From Terfezia claveryi (lineage: Eukaryota > Ascomycota > Pezizomycetes > Pezizales > Pezizaceae), in contig WHUX01000119.1 of NCBI GenBank assembly GCA_015179025.1, positions 62,001-126,000 of the forward strand: a stretch of DNA of 64,000 nucleotides, given 5' to 3'. The notes under the pieces are model-generated. The model was not told the DNA's origin, made no database searches, and saw nothing but the letters and a program-made list of their open reading frames with translations. Both the position numbers and the translations under genes were made by a program. Below, one piece after another: positions 1 to 10,295 of the stretch (position 1 is its first letter; every line of letters starts with the position of its first letter).

Positions 1-1275
1 ACAACAAAATACTCACCAAATAGGTGAGACTCATCAATAGACACAGAAGGAACAGAAAAAGATGACAAAGATAGATGACCTAATATAGGTCCCTTGCTGG
101 TATCAGTAACTAGGTAAGGGACAGGGCTTTTCCTGACTTATCTACCTCTTCGATCCTGGATTCGGAGATGGTGTAGGTAGCTATCGAGTGGTTTTTTCGG
201 AGAGGACATGCTATGATAAAATGGTCCCCTTTTCTACATGCTATGCATAGCTAGTTCATTCAGTAGCCATCTCTCTCCTCCTGGGTTAACTAGGGCCTTC
301 CGGAAGAGAGATCCATAAGGGTGGGCCCTCCTACCACCAACAATAGGTATGCTGGTTTATTAGCAAGTATGGAGGGTTATTGCTGTTGCTGTTGGAGATA
401 TGCTGCCAGGAAACTAGTCTAGGAAGTTGTAGATGGGTGAGTTCTCTGAGGACCCCTAAGTGCCACCGTTTGCTGTTCCACCCAACTGGCCTACACAATA
501 AGCTCTTTCAAAGTATTAGTTGGTGAGCAATATACCAGAGCCTGTTTGAGTTCAAAGGAAAAACCGGTCTTGAATTGATTGAGTTTGGCCTCGTTATTTC
601 ATGTGAGTTCGGCCACTAACCTAGAGAATTCAGTGATGTAGGTTGACAAGTCATTGTTCTTTTGCTTAAGGTCTCGTAGGACCTGGCTCACTGTCCTTTA
701 GGGTCTGGGTCCCTGAAGGCTTGATCCAAGAGTACTATTAAGGCCAAGACATCAACCAAATCTACCCTAGTGGCCTTGATGAATAGCTGGACTTAGTTCA
801 TAGCTTGCTCTCCAATAGCCCGTAAATGTATGAGAGTTAGTATTGGACTGTAGAGAACTTGGCTAAGTCCCTGATAGCTTAATCTGTACTGAGTTCTTCC
901 ATGCTCTCAGCCTGTCTCGATCCCCATTGAACTTGGGGGGGCTAGTAAATCCTGTATTTTAGGTGCTTTCTGGTAGTCCACAGTATTGAGGGCACGAGTT
1001 AGCCTACGAATAGTGTTTTGGTCCTCCATTGCTTCCTCCTAGAGGAGGATGATTACGTCTTCGGTAGACTTGAGTTGTTGCTTAGCTTTTAGAAGGTCAG
1101 CACCTTGTTGCTCACCAATTGCATAAGTGGCTGAGAATATCTCAATGATTGTTCTACAGTACTCTATGAGCTAAGCTAGGTCGAAGGGGATCGGGGTCTC
1201 CCTCTAGACTTGAAATCTGACAGCGGGTAGAAGGGATAACTCGGACATTATACCAGTTGGTCAAATTAGATCCAA
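1..1275 (-). pseudogene. gag of Gypsy copy C (decayed), running into the protease region
   Basis: The minus-strand translation follows gag of the young Gypsy (57328-58563) but is broken by stops and small shifts. The nucleocapsid zinc knuckle survives at 206-247 as CX2CX4HX4C (C-I-A-C ... D-H ... A-C). The capsid-like part around 550-760 can be followed by nucleotide similarity only. The left 120 bases correspond to the gag/pol junction and the first part of pol. It would have supplied the structural protein of the retrotransposon particle. No function is expected now. Confidence 0.75.
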
Positions 1276-1280
1276 TATAG

Positions 1281-1798
1281 TATAACAATGACTCTAGGGA
1301 CAAGGTGACTAAGGGGTATACCAGGGCAAGGATAGGGCTAGAGTAAGACATACATAGGAATACTATGTGTGTGACTAGGGGAAGGCTGGGATGGGGGGCA
1401 AGAGCAAGAGGCAAGAGAGGCAGTGGGTAAGGAGCCTAAAACATACAGAGGCAGTTGCCATGTGTGTCGAAGAGAGGCAGCTGTGCTGCAGAGCTGTTCA
1501 CGAGATAAAGGGGTGCACAAGGGAGATGCATAAGCGCTGGAAGAGGCAAGGTCCTGTATTGGATATACAAGATATTGGATGGAGATCCAATGAGAGGGTA
1601 GAGAAATGAAGATATATATATATGATTCTAAGCCAAAGCCATGGAAGGAATAAGCTTCCTGAGATTTCTATCTCAGAAACCAAGATAACAATTACCTATC
1701 GATGACACCCAAACAAGCCTATTCGAGTGTCAGAACAGCATGACACCCGAACAAGCCTGTTCGAGTGTCAAATTAAGATAAAGAACATGGTTGTGACA
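1281..1798 (-). repeat. 5' LTR of Gypsy copy C
   Basis: The minus strand begins TGTCACAACC at 1798 and ends near TATA at 1281, matching the termini of the 597-bp LTRs at 56696 and 62572. At about 518 bp it is shorter than the other copies; part of the 47-bp tandem palindrome region is missing. A nine-base site at 1270-1278, two bases beyond the LTR end, is complementary to a site inside the LTR at 1572-1580 (see the self-priming finding). Confidence 0.8.
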
Positions 1799-2927
1799 CT
1801 TTCTAAAACCTCTCAATATCAACTTTATTAGAGCTAGAACTTTTACCTACCTTACTAGGAGGCATAAGCTAAAGGTACATACCCTCTTTATATATGATAT
1901 AAACCTAGAAATCAACAAGACAAGGTCTAAGGGAGAGTGGAAATCCATGGTTTTAGACAAATATCAGGAATTTATATACCTGTTCTCGGAAAAAGCTGTG
2001 GAAAAGCTTACCCTCTACCAACTATACAACCATATAATCCTGCTAGTAGAAAGTAAGACCCCCCCTTATGGACCTCTCTATGGGATATCTTGGGTGAAAC
2101 TAGATGCTCTAAAAACATACTTGGAGAAAAACCTCAACAAGCACTTCATTCGCTATAGCTCCTCTTCAGCAGGTGCCTCCGTGCTATTTATGAAGAAGTC
2201 AGATAGCTCACTTTAGTTATATGTTGTTTATTATGGCCTGAACAAGATAATGGTTAAAAACAGATATCTCTTATTCCTGATTTAGGAGACATTAGCCAGA
2301 CTTTTTAAAGTAAAGTAGTTTACCAAATTGGATCTGAGGGGGGCTTATAACCTAGTACAGATCGCCGAGGAAGAGGAGTAGAAAACTACTTTCTAGACAC
2401 GATATGGCTATTTTGAGTACAATGTAATGCCCTTTGGCCTAACTAATACCCCTGCCTCCTTTCAGCACATTATTAATGACACCCTATGAAACTTTCTGTA
2501 TGTGTTTTGTATAGTATACCTAGATAATATCTTAATCTATTGGGATACTTTAGTAGAGTACAAAATCCATGTCCGACAAGTCCTGGAAAAGCTAGAACAA
2601 GCAGGGTTGTACTTAAAGCCCGAAAAATGCCAATTCCATGTCTAAGAGGTGAAGTATCTAGACTTAATAATAATAATGGAAGGCATCAGAATAGATCTTG
2701 CCAAAGTTGTAGCAATCCAGGAATAGGAAATTCTCGCTAATCTTAAAGACGTTCAGGCCTTTCTGGGTTTTACGAACTTCTATTGTCAGTTTATTCTAGG
2801 ATATTCAAAGATTGTGGTACTACTGATAGTAAAAACTAAGACCAAGGGCATGGAAAAGAGCTAATGCTTCCAGTGGGGTCTGGAAACCCAATCTGCCTTT
2901 GAGAAGCTCAAGGAAGCCTTCTGCTCA
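1799..2927 (+). pseudogene. Gypsy copy A pol, reverse transcriptase part (decayed)
   Basis: The plus-strand translation follows pol of the young Gypsy from about 59196 to 60335: the linker before reverse transcriptase, then the palm domain. The longest open piece, 1947-2216, corresponds to the segment before the catalytic motif. The catalytic box around 2520 is damaged (its aspartates are partly changed) and stops are frequent (TAG, TAA, TGA), nearly all explainable by C-to-T or G-to-A changes of the young copy. The sequence is cut at 2927 by the inverted-repeat element IR1, resumes at 7931, is cut again at 8128 by the second Gypsy family, and resumes at 17053. It is a dead fragment. Confidence 0.85.
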
Positions 2928-3349
2928 CATCACAAAGGAATATAGTTTGCCTTTATGGCATCTGACGCCTTCGGTGCCACTAATGACAAACTGCCAGTTA
3001 CCGGCGCGCTCCGCTGTTTCTCTGTCTCCCCGACGCCGGCTCTTCACAGGCTGCCTGCTGACGCTGGCACCACATGGTCCTCCTCCTGACCCTGACGTTC
3101 CTGCACAATCATCAGGAACGAGCTCTGACGCTATGTCTTGGGAGGTACCGCCCTGGCGCCGTGTTTTCTGAGGTGCCGCCGTAATGCGTGTCTTTAACAT
3201 CGACGCCCTGGCACAACTACCTGATAGGCAAACCACTGTGTGCACTCAGAGCATGGAGGTGATAGCAGCTATACATTGCAAGAACTATGTACGTTTGAAT
3301 TTCTATATACATAGCTGAGCTATAGATGCACTTCCAACGAACCATTCCC

Positions 3350-3553
3350 TCATGCATCCCACTTGAACTCATCCTGCGCATATGCCTCCAAAAATCCTAG
3401 CGGTTCCCTGATCTGAGCCGTCTGCAAAGTCGTTATCACCGTGCTTTGATCTAATAATATCCATATAGCTATTAACAACAGAACGCTGATATCGCGAGAC
3501 TGCACATACCTAGAGCTACCCAATTGCTGGCTGATGTAGTCATCCACTGCCAT
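3350..3553 (-). other. Mirrored 67-codon frame, left copy (coding status unknown)
   Basis: An open frame from an ATG at 3553 reads outward, with its mirror at 7220-7423. The product would be a small, mildly hydrophobic protein (central stretch L-L-L-I-A-I-W-I-L-L) ending F-K-W-D-A. The two copies differ by two residues. It has no recognised domain and the same length in both arms only because the arms are copies, so conservation between them is not independent evidence of coding. I do not assign a function. Confidence 0.25.
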
Positions 3554-3669
3554 GAGCAATGCCTATTACTAGAGCAATTAGCTATGCGTTCCCATAAAGT
3601 CCGTGGATTTGCTGGCGAGTTCACGTACCTAGGTATGTCTACGCATATAGATGGGGAATATCTCGGGAG

Positions 3670-4140
3670 TGCACTTGCGGAGTCCTAAGAGCAATTAGCT
3701 ATGCCATCACATACAGTGCGCTGGTTTTCTGGCGAGTTCACGTACCTGGCTATGCCTGTGTCTGCGTATATAGATTGGGGATATATCGGAACTGCACTGG
3801 CGGAGTCCTAAGAGCAATTACCTATACATTCACATAGAGTCCGCTGGTTATCTGGCGAGTTCACGTACCTAGCTATGCCTTGCACTGGGGGAGTCCTAAG
3901 AGCAATTAGACATACATTCACATAGAGTCCGCTGGTTTTCTGGCGAGTTCACGTAACTAGCTATGCCTGTGTCTGCGCATATAGATTGGGGATATATCGG
4001 AACTGCACTGGCGGAGTCCTAAGAGCAATTAGCTATACATTCACATAGAGTCCGCTGGTTTTCTGGCGAGTTCACGTACCTAGCTAGCTATGTCTCCGCA
4101 TATAGATGGGGGATATCTCGAGAGTGCACTGGGGGAGTCC
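3670..4140 (+). repeat. 123-bp tandem array, left arm of IR1
   Basis: The marker AGTCCTAAG recurs at 3681, 3804, 3892, 4015 and 4136 (the last degenerate), giving spacings of 123, 88, 123 and about 121. Each unit carries the string GCGAGTTCACGTAC and an ATATAGATTGGGGATAT segment. The 88-bp spacing is a unit lacking the middle of the repeat. The same order occurs in reverse in the right arm. Confidence 0.9.
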
Positions 4141-4429
4141 TAACCTCAGCTTGACCTGCCACCGACTGGCTGGTTGAGTTACCTGTGCAAAGAGGGGGCG
4201 CACGTGCTCTCGTGTTATGTTCGTTCACGCATGCCTGGAAATATGTCTCGGTTGACGCGGCCGACAAATATGTGTGATTGGCGGGAAGGCAGATTGGCGC
4301 ACGCTGGTGTGACAGATCAGCACATGCATGTTTCAGGCCACATATGCCCGCCAGCCGTGAGATTACCGAAGTGGGTAATAGGTATGGAAGAGGAGCCCTC
4401 ATGGTGGACTTGTTTATGCGAGAAACTCA

Positions 4430-4862
4430 TGCTTTGAGACTCATGCTTTTCGAGGCTTATATATAGATATGCGAGAAACTCATGCTTTTCGAGGCTTATA
4501 TATAGTTATGCGAGAAACTCATGCTTTTCGAGGCTTATATATATATATGCGGGAAACTCGTGCTTTGGAGATATATATATATATATGCGAGAAACTCGTG
4601 CTTTGAGACTTATGTATATACTCATGCTTTTCGAGGCTTCCAGATATATATGCGAGAAACTCGTGCTTTTGTGACTTATATATATATATGCGAGAAACTC
4701 ATGCTTTTCGAGGCTTCTAGATATATATGCGAGAAACTCATGCTTTTGAGGCTTATTAGTATATATGCGGGAAACTTGTGCTTTGGAGATATATATATAT
4801 ATATGCGAGAAACTCGTGCTTTGAGACTTATATATATACTCATGCTTTTCGAGGCTTCCAGA
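4430..4862 (+). repeat. Central satellite of IR1, left-oriented block
   Basis: Units of about 36-40 bp are headed by GCGAGAAACTCATGCTTTT and followed by (TA)n, for example at 4471, 4510 and 4549 (39-bp spacing). All read in this direction. They encode repetitive peptides in several frames (M-R-E-T-H-A-F-R-G), which are not taken as genes. Confidence 0.9.
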
Positions 4863-4879
4863 TGAAACTAACGATGGGT
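4863..4879. other. Turnaround point of IR1 palindrome
   Basis: The unique 17 bases GATGAAACTAACGATGG separate the left-reading from the right-reading satellite. This would be the loop if the whole element folded. It lies about 550 bases left of the geometric middle of the element because the right-hand satellite block is longer. Confidence 0.75.
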
Positions 4880-5990
4880 TTCTCGCATATATATATATAT
4901 AAGTCTCAAAGCATGAGTTTCTCGCATATATATCTAGAAGCCTCGAAAAGCATGAGTTTCTCGCATATATATATATAAGTCACAAAAGCACGAGTTTCTC
5001 GCATATATATCTAGAAGCCTCGAAAAGCATGAGATTTTCGCATATCTATATATAAGCCTCGAAAAGCATGAGTTTCTCGCATATCTATATATAAGCCTCG
5101 AAAAGCATGAGTTTCTCGCATATCTATATATAAGCCTCGAAAAGCATGAGTTTCTCGCATATATATATATAAGCCTCGAAAAGCATGAGTTTCTCGCATA
5201 TATATATATATAAGTCTCAAAGCATGAGTTTCTCGCATATATATCTAGAAGCCTCGAAAAGCATGAGTTTCTCGCATATATATATATAAGTCACAAAAGC
5301 ACGAGTTTCTCGCATATATATCTGGAAGCCTCGAAAAGCATGAGTATATATATAAGTCTCAAAGCACGAGTTTCTCGCATATATATATATATATCTCCAA
5401 AGCACGAGTTTCCCGCATATATATATATAAGCCTCGAAAAGCATGAGTTTCTCGCATATCTATATATAAGCCTCGAAAAGCGTGAGTTTCTCGCATATAT
5501 ATATATAAGCCTCGAAAAGCATGAGTTTCTCGCATATCTATATATAAGCCTCGAAAAGCATGAGTTTCTCGCATATCTATATATAAGCCTCGAAAAGCAT
5601 GAGTTTCTCGCATATATATCTAGAAGCCTCGAAAAGCATGAGTTTCTCGCATATATATATATAAGTCACAAAAGCACGAGTTTCTCGCATATATATCTGG
5701 AAGCCTCGAAAAGCATGAGTATATTTATAAGTCTCAAAGCACGAGTTTCTCGCATATATATATATATAAGTCTCAAAGCATGAGTTTCTCGCATATATAT
5801 ATATAAGCCTCGAAAAGCATGAGTATATATATATCTCCAAAGCACGAGTTTCCCGCATATATATATATAAGCCTCGAAAAGCATGAGTTTCTCGCATAAC
5901 TATATATAAGCCTCGAAAAGCATGAGTTTCTCGCATATCTATATATAAGCCTCGAAAAGCATGAGTCTCAAAGCATGAGTTTCTCGCATA
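4880..5990 (-). repeat. Central satellite of IR1, right-oriented block
   Basis: These are reverse-complement units of the left block (AAAAGCATGAGTTTCTCGCA plus (TA)n), about 1.1 kb against 0.43 kb on the left. Variants alternate between CTCGAAAAGCATG, CTCAAAGCACG and CTAGAAGCC linkers. Some higher-order runs are repeated, for example the segment near 5280-5360 again near 5660-5730. Confidence 0.9.
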
Positions 5991-6269
5991 AACAAGTCCA
6001 CCATGAGGGCTCCTCTTCCATACCTATTACCCACTTCGGTAATCTCACGGCTGGCGGGCATATGTGGCCTGAAACATGCATGTGCTGATCTGTCACACCA
6101 GCGTGCGCCAATCTGCCTTCCCGCCAATCACACATATTTGTCGGCCGCGTCAACCGAGACATATTTCCAGGCATGCGTGAACGAACATAACACGAGAGCA
6201 CGTGCGCCCCCTCTTTGCACAGGTAACTCAACCAGCCAGTCGGCGGCAGGTCAAGCTGAGGTTAGGACT

Positions 6270-7200
6270 CCCCCAGTGCACTCTCGAGATATCCCCCATC
6301 TATATGCGGAGACATAGCTAGCTAGGTACGTGAACTCGCCAGAAAACCAGCGGACTCTATGTGAATGTATAGCTAATTGCTCTTAGGACTCCGCCAGTGC
6401 AGTTCCGATATATCCCTAATCTATATGCGCAGACACAGGCATAGCCAGGTACGTGAACTGGCCAGAAAACCAGCGGACTCTATGTGAATGTATAGCTAAT
6501 TGCTCTTAGGACTCCGCCAGTGCAGTTCCGATATATCCCCAATCTATATGCGCAGACACAGGCATAGCCAGGTACGTGAACTGGCCAGAAAACCAGCGGA
6601 CTCTATGTGAATGTATAGCTAATTGCTCTTAGGACTCCCCCAGTGCAGTTCCGATATATCCCCAACTATATGCGCAGACACAGGCATAGCCAGGTACGTG
6701 AACTGGCCAGAAAACCAGCGGACTCTATGTGAATGTATAGCTAATTGCTCTTAGGACTCCGCCAGTGCAGTTCCGATATATCCCCAATCTATATGCGCAG
6801 ACACAGGCATAGCTAGGTACGTGAACTCGCCAGAAAACCAGCGGACTCTATGTGAATGTATGTCTAATTGCTCTTAGGACTCCCCCAGTGCAAGGCATAG
6901 CTAGGTACGTGAACTCGCCAGATAACAAGCGGACTCTATGTGAATGTATAGCTAATTGCTCTTAGGACTCCGCCAGTGCAGTTCCGATATATCCCCAATC
7001 TATATGCGCAGACACAGGCATAGCCAGGTACGTGAACTCGCCAGAAAACTAGCGGACTGTATGTGAAGGCATAGCTAATTGCTCTTAGGACTCCGCAAGT
7101 GCACTCCCGAGATATTCCCCATCTATATGCGTAGACATACCTAGGTACGTGAACTCGCCAGCAAATCCACGGACTTTATGGGAACGCATAGCTAATTGCT
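6270..7200 (-). repeat. 123-bp tandem array, right arm of IR1
   Basis: The marker TCTTAGGACT occurs at 6381, 6504, 6627, 6749, 6872, 6960 and 7083, giving spacings of 123, 123, 122, 123, 88 and 123. Reading inward from 7083, the order 123, 88, 123 equals that of the left arm; three further units follow. The 122 reflects one deleted T near 6666. Confidence 0.9.
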
Positions 7201-7219
7201 CTAGTAATAGGCATTGCTC

Positions 7220-7423
7220 ATGGCAGTGGATGACTACATCAGCCAGCAATTGGGTAGCTCTAGGTATGTGCAGTCTCGCGATATCAGCGTTCCGTTGTTA
7301 ATAGCTATATGGATATTATTAGATCAAAGCACGGCGATAACGACTTTGCAGACGGCTCAGATCAGGGAACCGCTAGGATTTTTGGAGGCATATGCGCAGG
7401 ATGAGTTCAAGTGGGATGCATGA
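7220..7423 (+). other. Mirrored 67-codon frame, right copy (coding status unknown)
   Basis: This is the inverted copy of the frame at 3350-3553, starting at an ATG and open to a TGA. It differs by Pro for Leu and Ala for Val. The same reservations apply. Confidence 0.25.
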
Positions 7424-7711
7424 GGGAATGGTTCATTCGAAGTGCATCTATAGCTTAGCTATGTATATAGAAATTCAAACGTACATAGTTCTTGCAATGT
7501 ATAGCTGCTATTACCTCCATGCTCCGAGTGCACACAGTGGTCCACCTATCAGGTAGTTGTGCCAGGGCATGGATGTACACACGCACCACGGTGGCACCTC
7601 GGAACACAAGGCCCCAGGGCGGTACCTCGGAAGACATGGCGCCCGAGTGACACAAGGGCTAGGGTTCCTAGGGTGCGCAGCTAGAAGAGGGCAATCGTCA
7701 GGGCGCCTGGT

Positions 7712-7929
7712 GATGGTGTTGTGGCGTCGGGGCGACCTGACGCACAAGGCGGGTCAGGTAGAAGATAGTCCGTCAGGGTGCCGGGAGCGGGCGTTGCGGC
7801 ACAGAAATATATATCCTGATGCGCCAGAAGTGGCGTCGGGGCGACCTAACGCAGAGGGCAGGAGAGGTACAAGGTGGTCCGTCAGGGCGCCTGCAGGGTG
7901 CGTTGCGGCACAGAAATATCTATCCTGAT
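7712..7929 (+). repeat. 109-bp direct repeat, two units, at the right end of IR1
   Basis: GTGGCGTCGG occurs at 7721 and 7830 and GCGTTGCGGC at 7791 and 7900, both 109 bases apart. Each unit ends with ATCCTGATGC, and the last unit forms the end of IR1. The repeat is GC-rich, unlike the AT-rich centre. The left end has no clear matching pair. Confidence 0.8.
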
Positions 7930-7930
7930 G

Positions 7931-8128
7931 CAGCCTTAATCCTGGTCCACTTCAACTCTGATAGCAAGTATATCATAGAAATAGATGCCTCTGACTATGT
8001 GTCTACTGGAATCCTGTCCCAGCATGTAAATAGTATTCTCTACCCAGTAGTCTATTTCTCCAAAAAGCACTCTCCAGTGGAGTGTAATTATAAGATCTAT
8101 GACAAAGAATTAATGACTATTATAAGGG
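7931..8128 (+). pseudogene. Gypsy copy A pol, RNase H fragment
   Basis: This continues pol of copy A after IR1. The translation aligns with the RNase H start of the young Gypsy (60335-60535), including E-I-D-A-S-D-Y, the [12 protein letters not shown] core and D-K-E-L-M. It is open in one frame for about 66 codons, but is cut at 8128 by the second Gypsy family; AAGGG at 8124-8128 is the target duplication. Confidence 0.85.
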
Positions 8129-8779
8129 TATAATTGAGAATGTTTCATTAATTATATAATTACTTATATACTTTTGTATTTTCTATATTACTACTATGTT
8201 ATATAACTAAACCTCTTAGTTGAAGGACTAGCCTTCCACCATTTCCTACTACTTTATAAGCATCCATAGTATGTGGAATTTGCCATATGAGCATACCCTC
8301 AGGATGGTCACATGACCTTTGTTTTGAATCTGTAAGTTACTACTATAGCCACATGACCTTGTTCCGGCCATGTGACTTATTACAATAGCCATATAACCTC
8401 TTTTTGTATAGCGCACCACCTTCTAGTGTACTACCCTTTTTTGTATTTATTTCCTTAGTCATCAGATCTCAAAGGAGTATAAATAGGTACTGGATTCCCT
8501 CTGGAATCCAACAGAGAACAAGCAAGTAGCAACGAGCACACAGCAGCAAGCAAGCCTATATACTGATCAGATCAAGATCATATAGCTTAGATAGTACAAA
8601 TCATATAAGATAGATTATACCAGTTAATTACTGTTCTCTTTGGGAACGTCCTACATAGTAATCTCCCTACCCTTCTGAGGTCCTACCTCAATGGAATTGA
8701 AATATATAAATGTCCGTGCTTATAGATATAGATTGTATAAACAATACTGAATGAATACTACCTAGTAGTATTCATTACA
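8129..8779 (+). repeat. 5' LTR of Gypsy2
   Basis: 651 bp, from TATAATTGAG to ATTCATTACA. The expected TG start is read as TA, consistent with one G-to-A change. A TATA-like GAGTATAAATAGG is at about 8477-8489. No obvious tRNA-type primer site follows the LTR. Confidence 0.9.
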
Positions 8780-9017
8780 TTTTTTTTAACTTACTTACCT
8801 AATCTTTACTCTTAAATTCAAGACCTGATCAACCTTCAGATACTTTATTACACTCAAGCAAGTGTATACAATTCAACATACATACCTATAAACATGAACG
8901 TGCATATATAAAATGATATCAATATTCAACTAGCTAGTAAATTATTTAACAACGAGATATCAGACTCTCAAACTGCAGTATATCAACAAAAGACTTAGAA
9001 GTAAGCTAAGTAAAGCT

Positions 9018-10268
9018 CTAATGGGTAGTGGTATCCCACATTAAACAATCCCACCCTCGTTCACAACACTTTTCCCAATAAGAATGACAACTTATCTTGC
9101 ACTCCTGGCAACCGCCATTATATCTGTAGCTGTAAATCCAGTATACCATTAAAAAACCAGCCCCCCAGGTCCCAGGAATAATTAGTCTAAACAACCAAGC
9201 GTCACAATTCCAAGGCTTAAATCTCACTGCCTCCACTACTACCAATCCCTCTAGAAAAGAATTACCTCCATCAGAGCCTTCCTTAGGCCCAAACATTTCT
9301 ACCAAGACCTCTATGCCCGCAACATCTATCTTAATACACCAATCAGAAAAAGTGACACTCTTACTGGAAGAACTAGAACTAGATTCTAGCTCATCTTTGG
9401 CTGACTTAGTCCTCCTTTCTGGTGTCTCAGGTGCTCAACCTTTACCTTTCGATTGATCTTTTGGTGTTCTCAGGAATGCTTCTAGAAGCTCTTTGCTAGG
9501 ATTGAAAAAATCTTCTGCGGTATATGTAGTTTCTTCTAGATGAGTACCACTCATCATAAATGCTATAATTTCTTCCCAGTTATTCAATACCCAATGCAGT
9601 TTTCTTAATAGAAGAACAATAGGTTTCTTTAGTTCTTTACTTAAAAAAGTATTCATTTCTAAGTCTTTTTCTTTAAATGGGTATGGTGTCATCCATAGAT
9701 AATATTTTACTATGGCTTCTAGTAGGAGTCGAGTATCTTTAGGATGATACCCTTATACATATGCCATTGAGTGAGTATATTTCAAAATTTCCTCAACAGT
9801 TGGGAGATGTCTATCTCAAAATTCTTCTGGTATGAGAGGCAATTCCATACTGAAATATAGTTTACTTCCTTCTCCACCTAGTTCTCCTATTTCTATATCC
9901 ATTGGCAGATTTACTTCTTCTTCTATGCTAGGAACTATAAATCTGGCTTTTCTGGGAGTTTGATCCACTAATTTCTTAATTTCTTTGGGTAACGTAGTTA
10001 ACTGCTTCGACCTCTTAGTCTTCTTACTAAGTGCAGACGCTCTTGATGTCTGATTTCATTATCTGTCTGCAGCCAAATGCAGCTGGTTATATGATACAAT
10101 TATTGAGTTACTTTTCCTCTTTGGCACCTTACTATACTAATGGTATGGTGGCTGATGATTCTTCTGATCTTCGTTCGACTGATAGTTTGGTTGGCTTGAT
10201 GGCTTACTCGATTGGTAAAGCTGGATGTCAGGATCCTGATGTTTCTTATGGTCCTGGTTTTTTTTTGT
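9018..10268 (-). pseudogene. Antisense ORF of Gypsy2, about 416 codons, unknown product
   Basis: Between the 5' LTR and gag, the minus strand carries one reading frame of about 416 codons with no frameshift and only six internal stops. Each stop (TAG, TAA, TGA) is one C-to-T or G-to-A change from Gln, Arg or Trp. It ends at TAG 9018-9020. The N-terminal third is rich in Gln, Asn, Lys and Ser; the middle is charged; a serine run precedes a C-terminal domain with Trp-rich and hydrophobic stretches and a Cys cluster (C-Q-E-C ... C-H ... C-C ... C). It faces away from gag, whose frame begins about 30 bases from its upstream end, so the two are divergent. I do not recognise the family. A captured host gene or an accessory element protein are both possible. 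Confidence 0.65.
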
Positions 10269-10295
10269 CTAGAACCAAGTGATAAAAACTAATGA

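Larger units (their letters stand above)
1..1798 (-). mobile_element. Ty3/Gypsy copy C, 5' half, reverse orientation
   Basis: Read on the minus strand, this is the 5' LTR, leader, gag and the start of the protease region of the Gypsy family whose young member lies at 56696-63168. The element runs off the left edge, so its 3' half is not visible. Its LTR tip (TGTCACAACC on the minus strand) sits directly against plus-strand pol of copy A at 1799, so copy C inserted into copy A. Decay is dominated by C-to-T and G-to-A changes. The gag stop codon (TAG) is at the same place as in the young element, which argues that the gag stop is ancestral and not damage. Confidence 0.85.
3128..4430 (+). repeat. 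IR1 left arm
   Basis: This arm is homologous to the reverse complement of 5990-7640. In the 210 bases at 3350-3559 only two differ from the mirror copy at 7214-7423, both transitions with A on the left. In the 260-base inner block I see about one difference. The arm is 368 bases shorter than the right arm over the tandem-array interval. Confidence 0.85.
5990..7640 (-). repeat. IR1 right arm
   Basis: This arm is inverted relative to 3128-4430. It includes the 260-bp block with the mirrored frame at 6003-6317, the longer 123-bp array, and the mirrored frame at 7220-7423. GC content rises toward 7600. Confidence 0.85.
2928..7930. mobile_element. IR1: 5.0 kb giant inverted-repeat (foldback-like) element
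   Basis: A 5003-bp insertion splits pol of Gypsy copy A exactly: the pol sequence before 2928 continues at 7931. A two-base CA may be duplicated at the ends, and the element begins CATCA and ends TGATG. The two halves are inverted copies, nearly identical where compared. From outside in they hold GC-rich ends (2928-3130 and 7640-7930, only loosely symmetrical), homologous arms with a mirrored 67-codon frame, a 123-bp tandem array, a unique 260-bp block (4141-4400 mirrored at 6003-6270), and a central AT-rich satellite. No transposase-like gene is visible. The arms lack the heavy C-to-T decay of the host Gypsy, so it arrived later. An assembly or recombination product is the alternative. Confidence 0.85.

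Noticed and set aside
2899..3245. ORFs on both strands at the left end of IR1
   Set aside because: They are GC-rich by chance open frames crossing the insertion boundary at 2928; one starts in Gypsy pol and ends in IR1.
4521..5936. Many overlapping ORFs of 60-147 codons with repeated peptides in the IR1 centre
   Set aside because: They arise in several frames and both strands from the 36-40 bp satellite and have no start context; they are by-products of repeats without stops.
4430..5990. CRISPR-like appearance of regular short repeats
   Set aside because: There are no unique spacers, the repeats are contiguous with AT runs, and the genome is eukaryotic.
10031..10282. Plus-strand 83-codon ORF upstream of Gypsy2 gag
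   Set aside because: It is the complement of the much longer antisense frame (9018-10268), which explains the region better.
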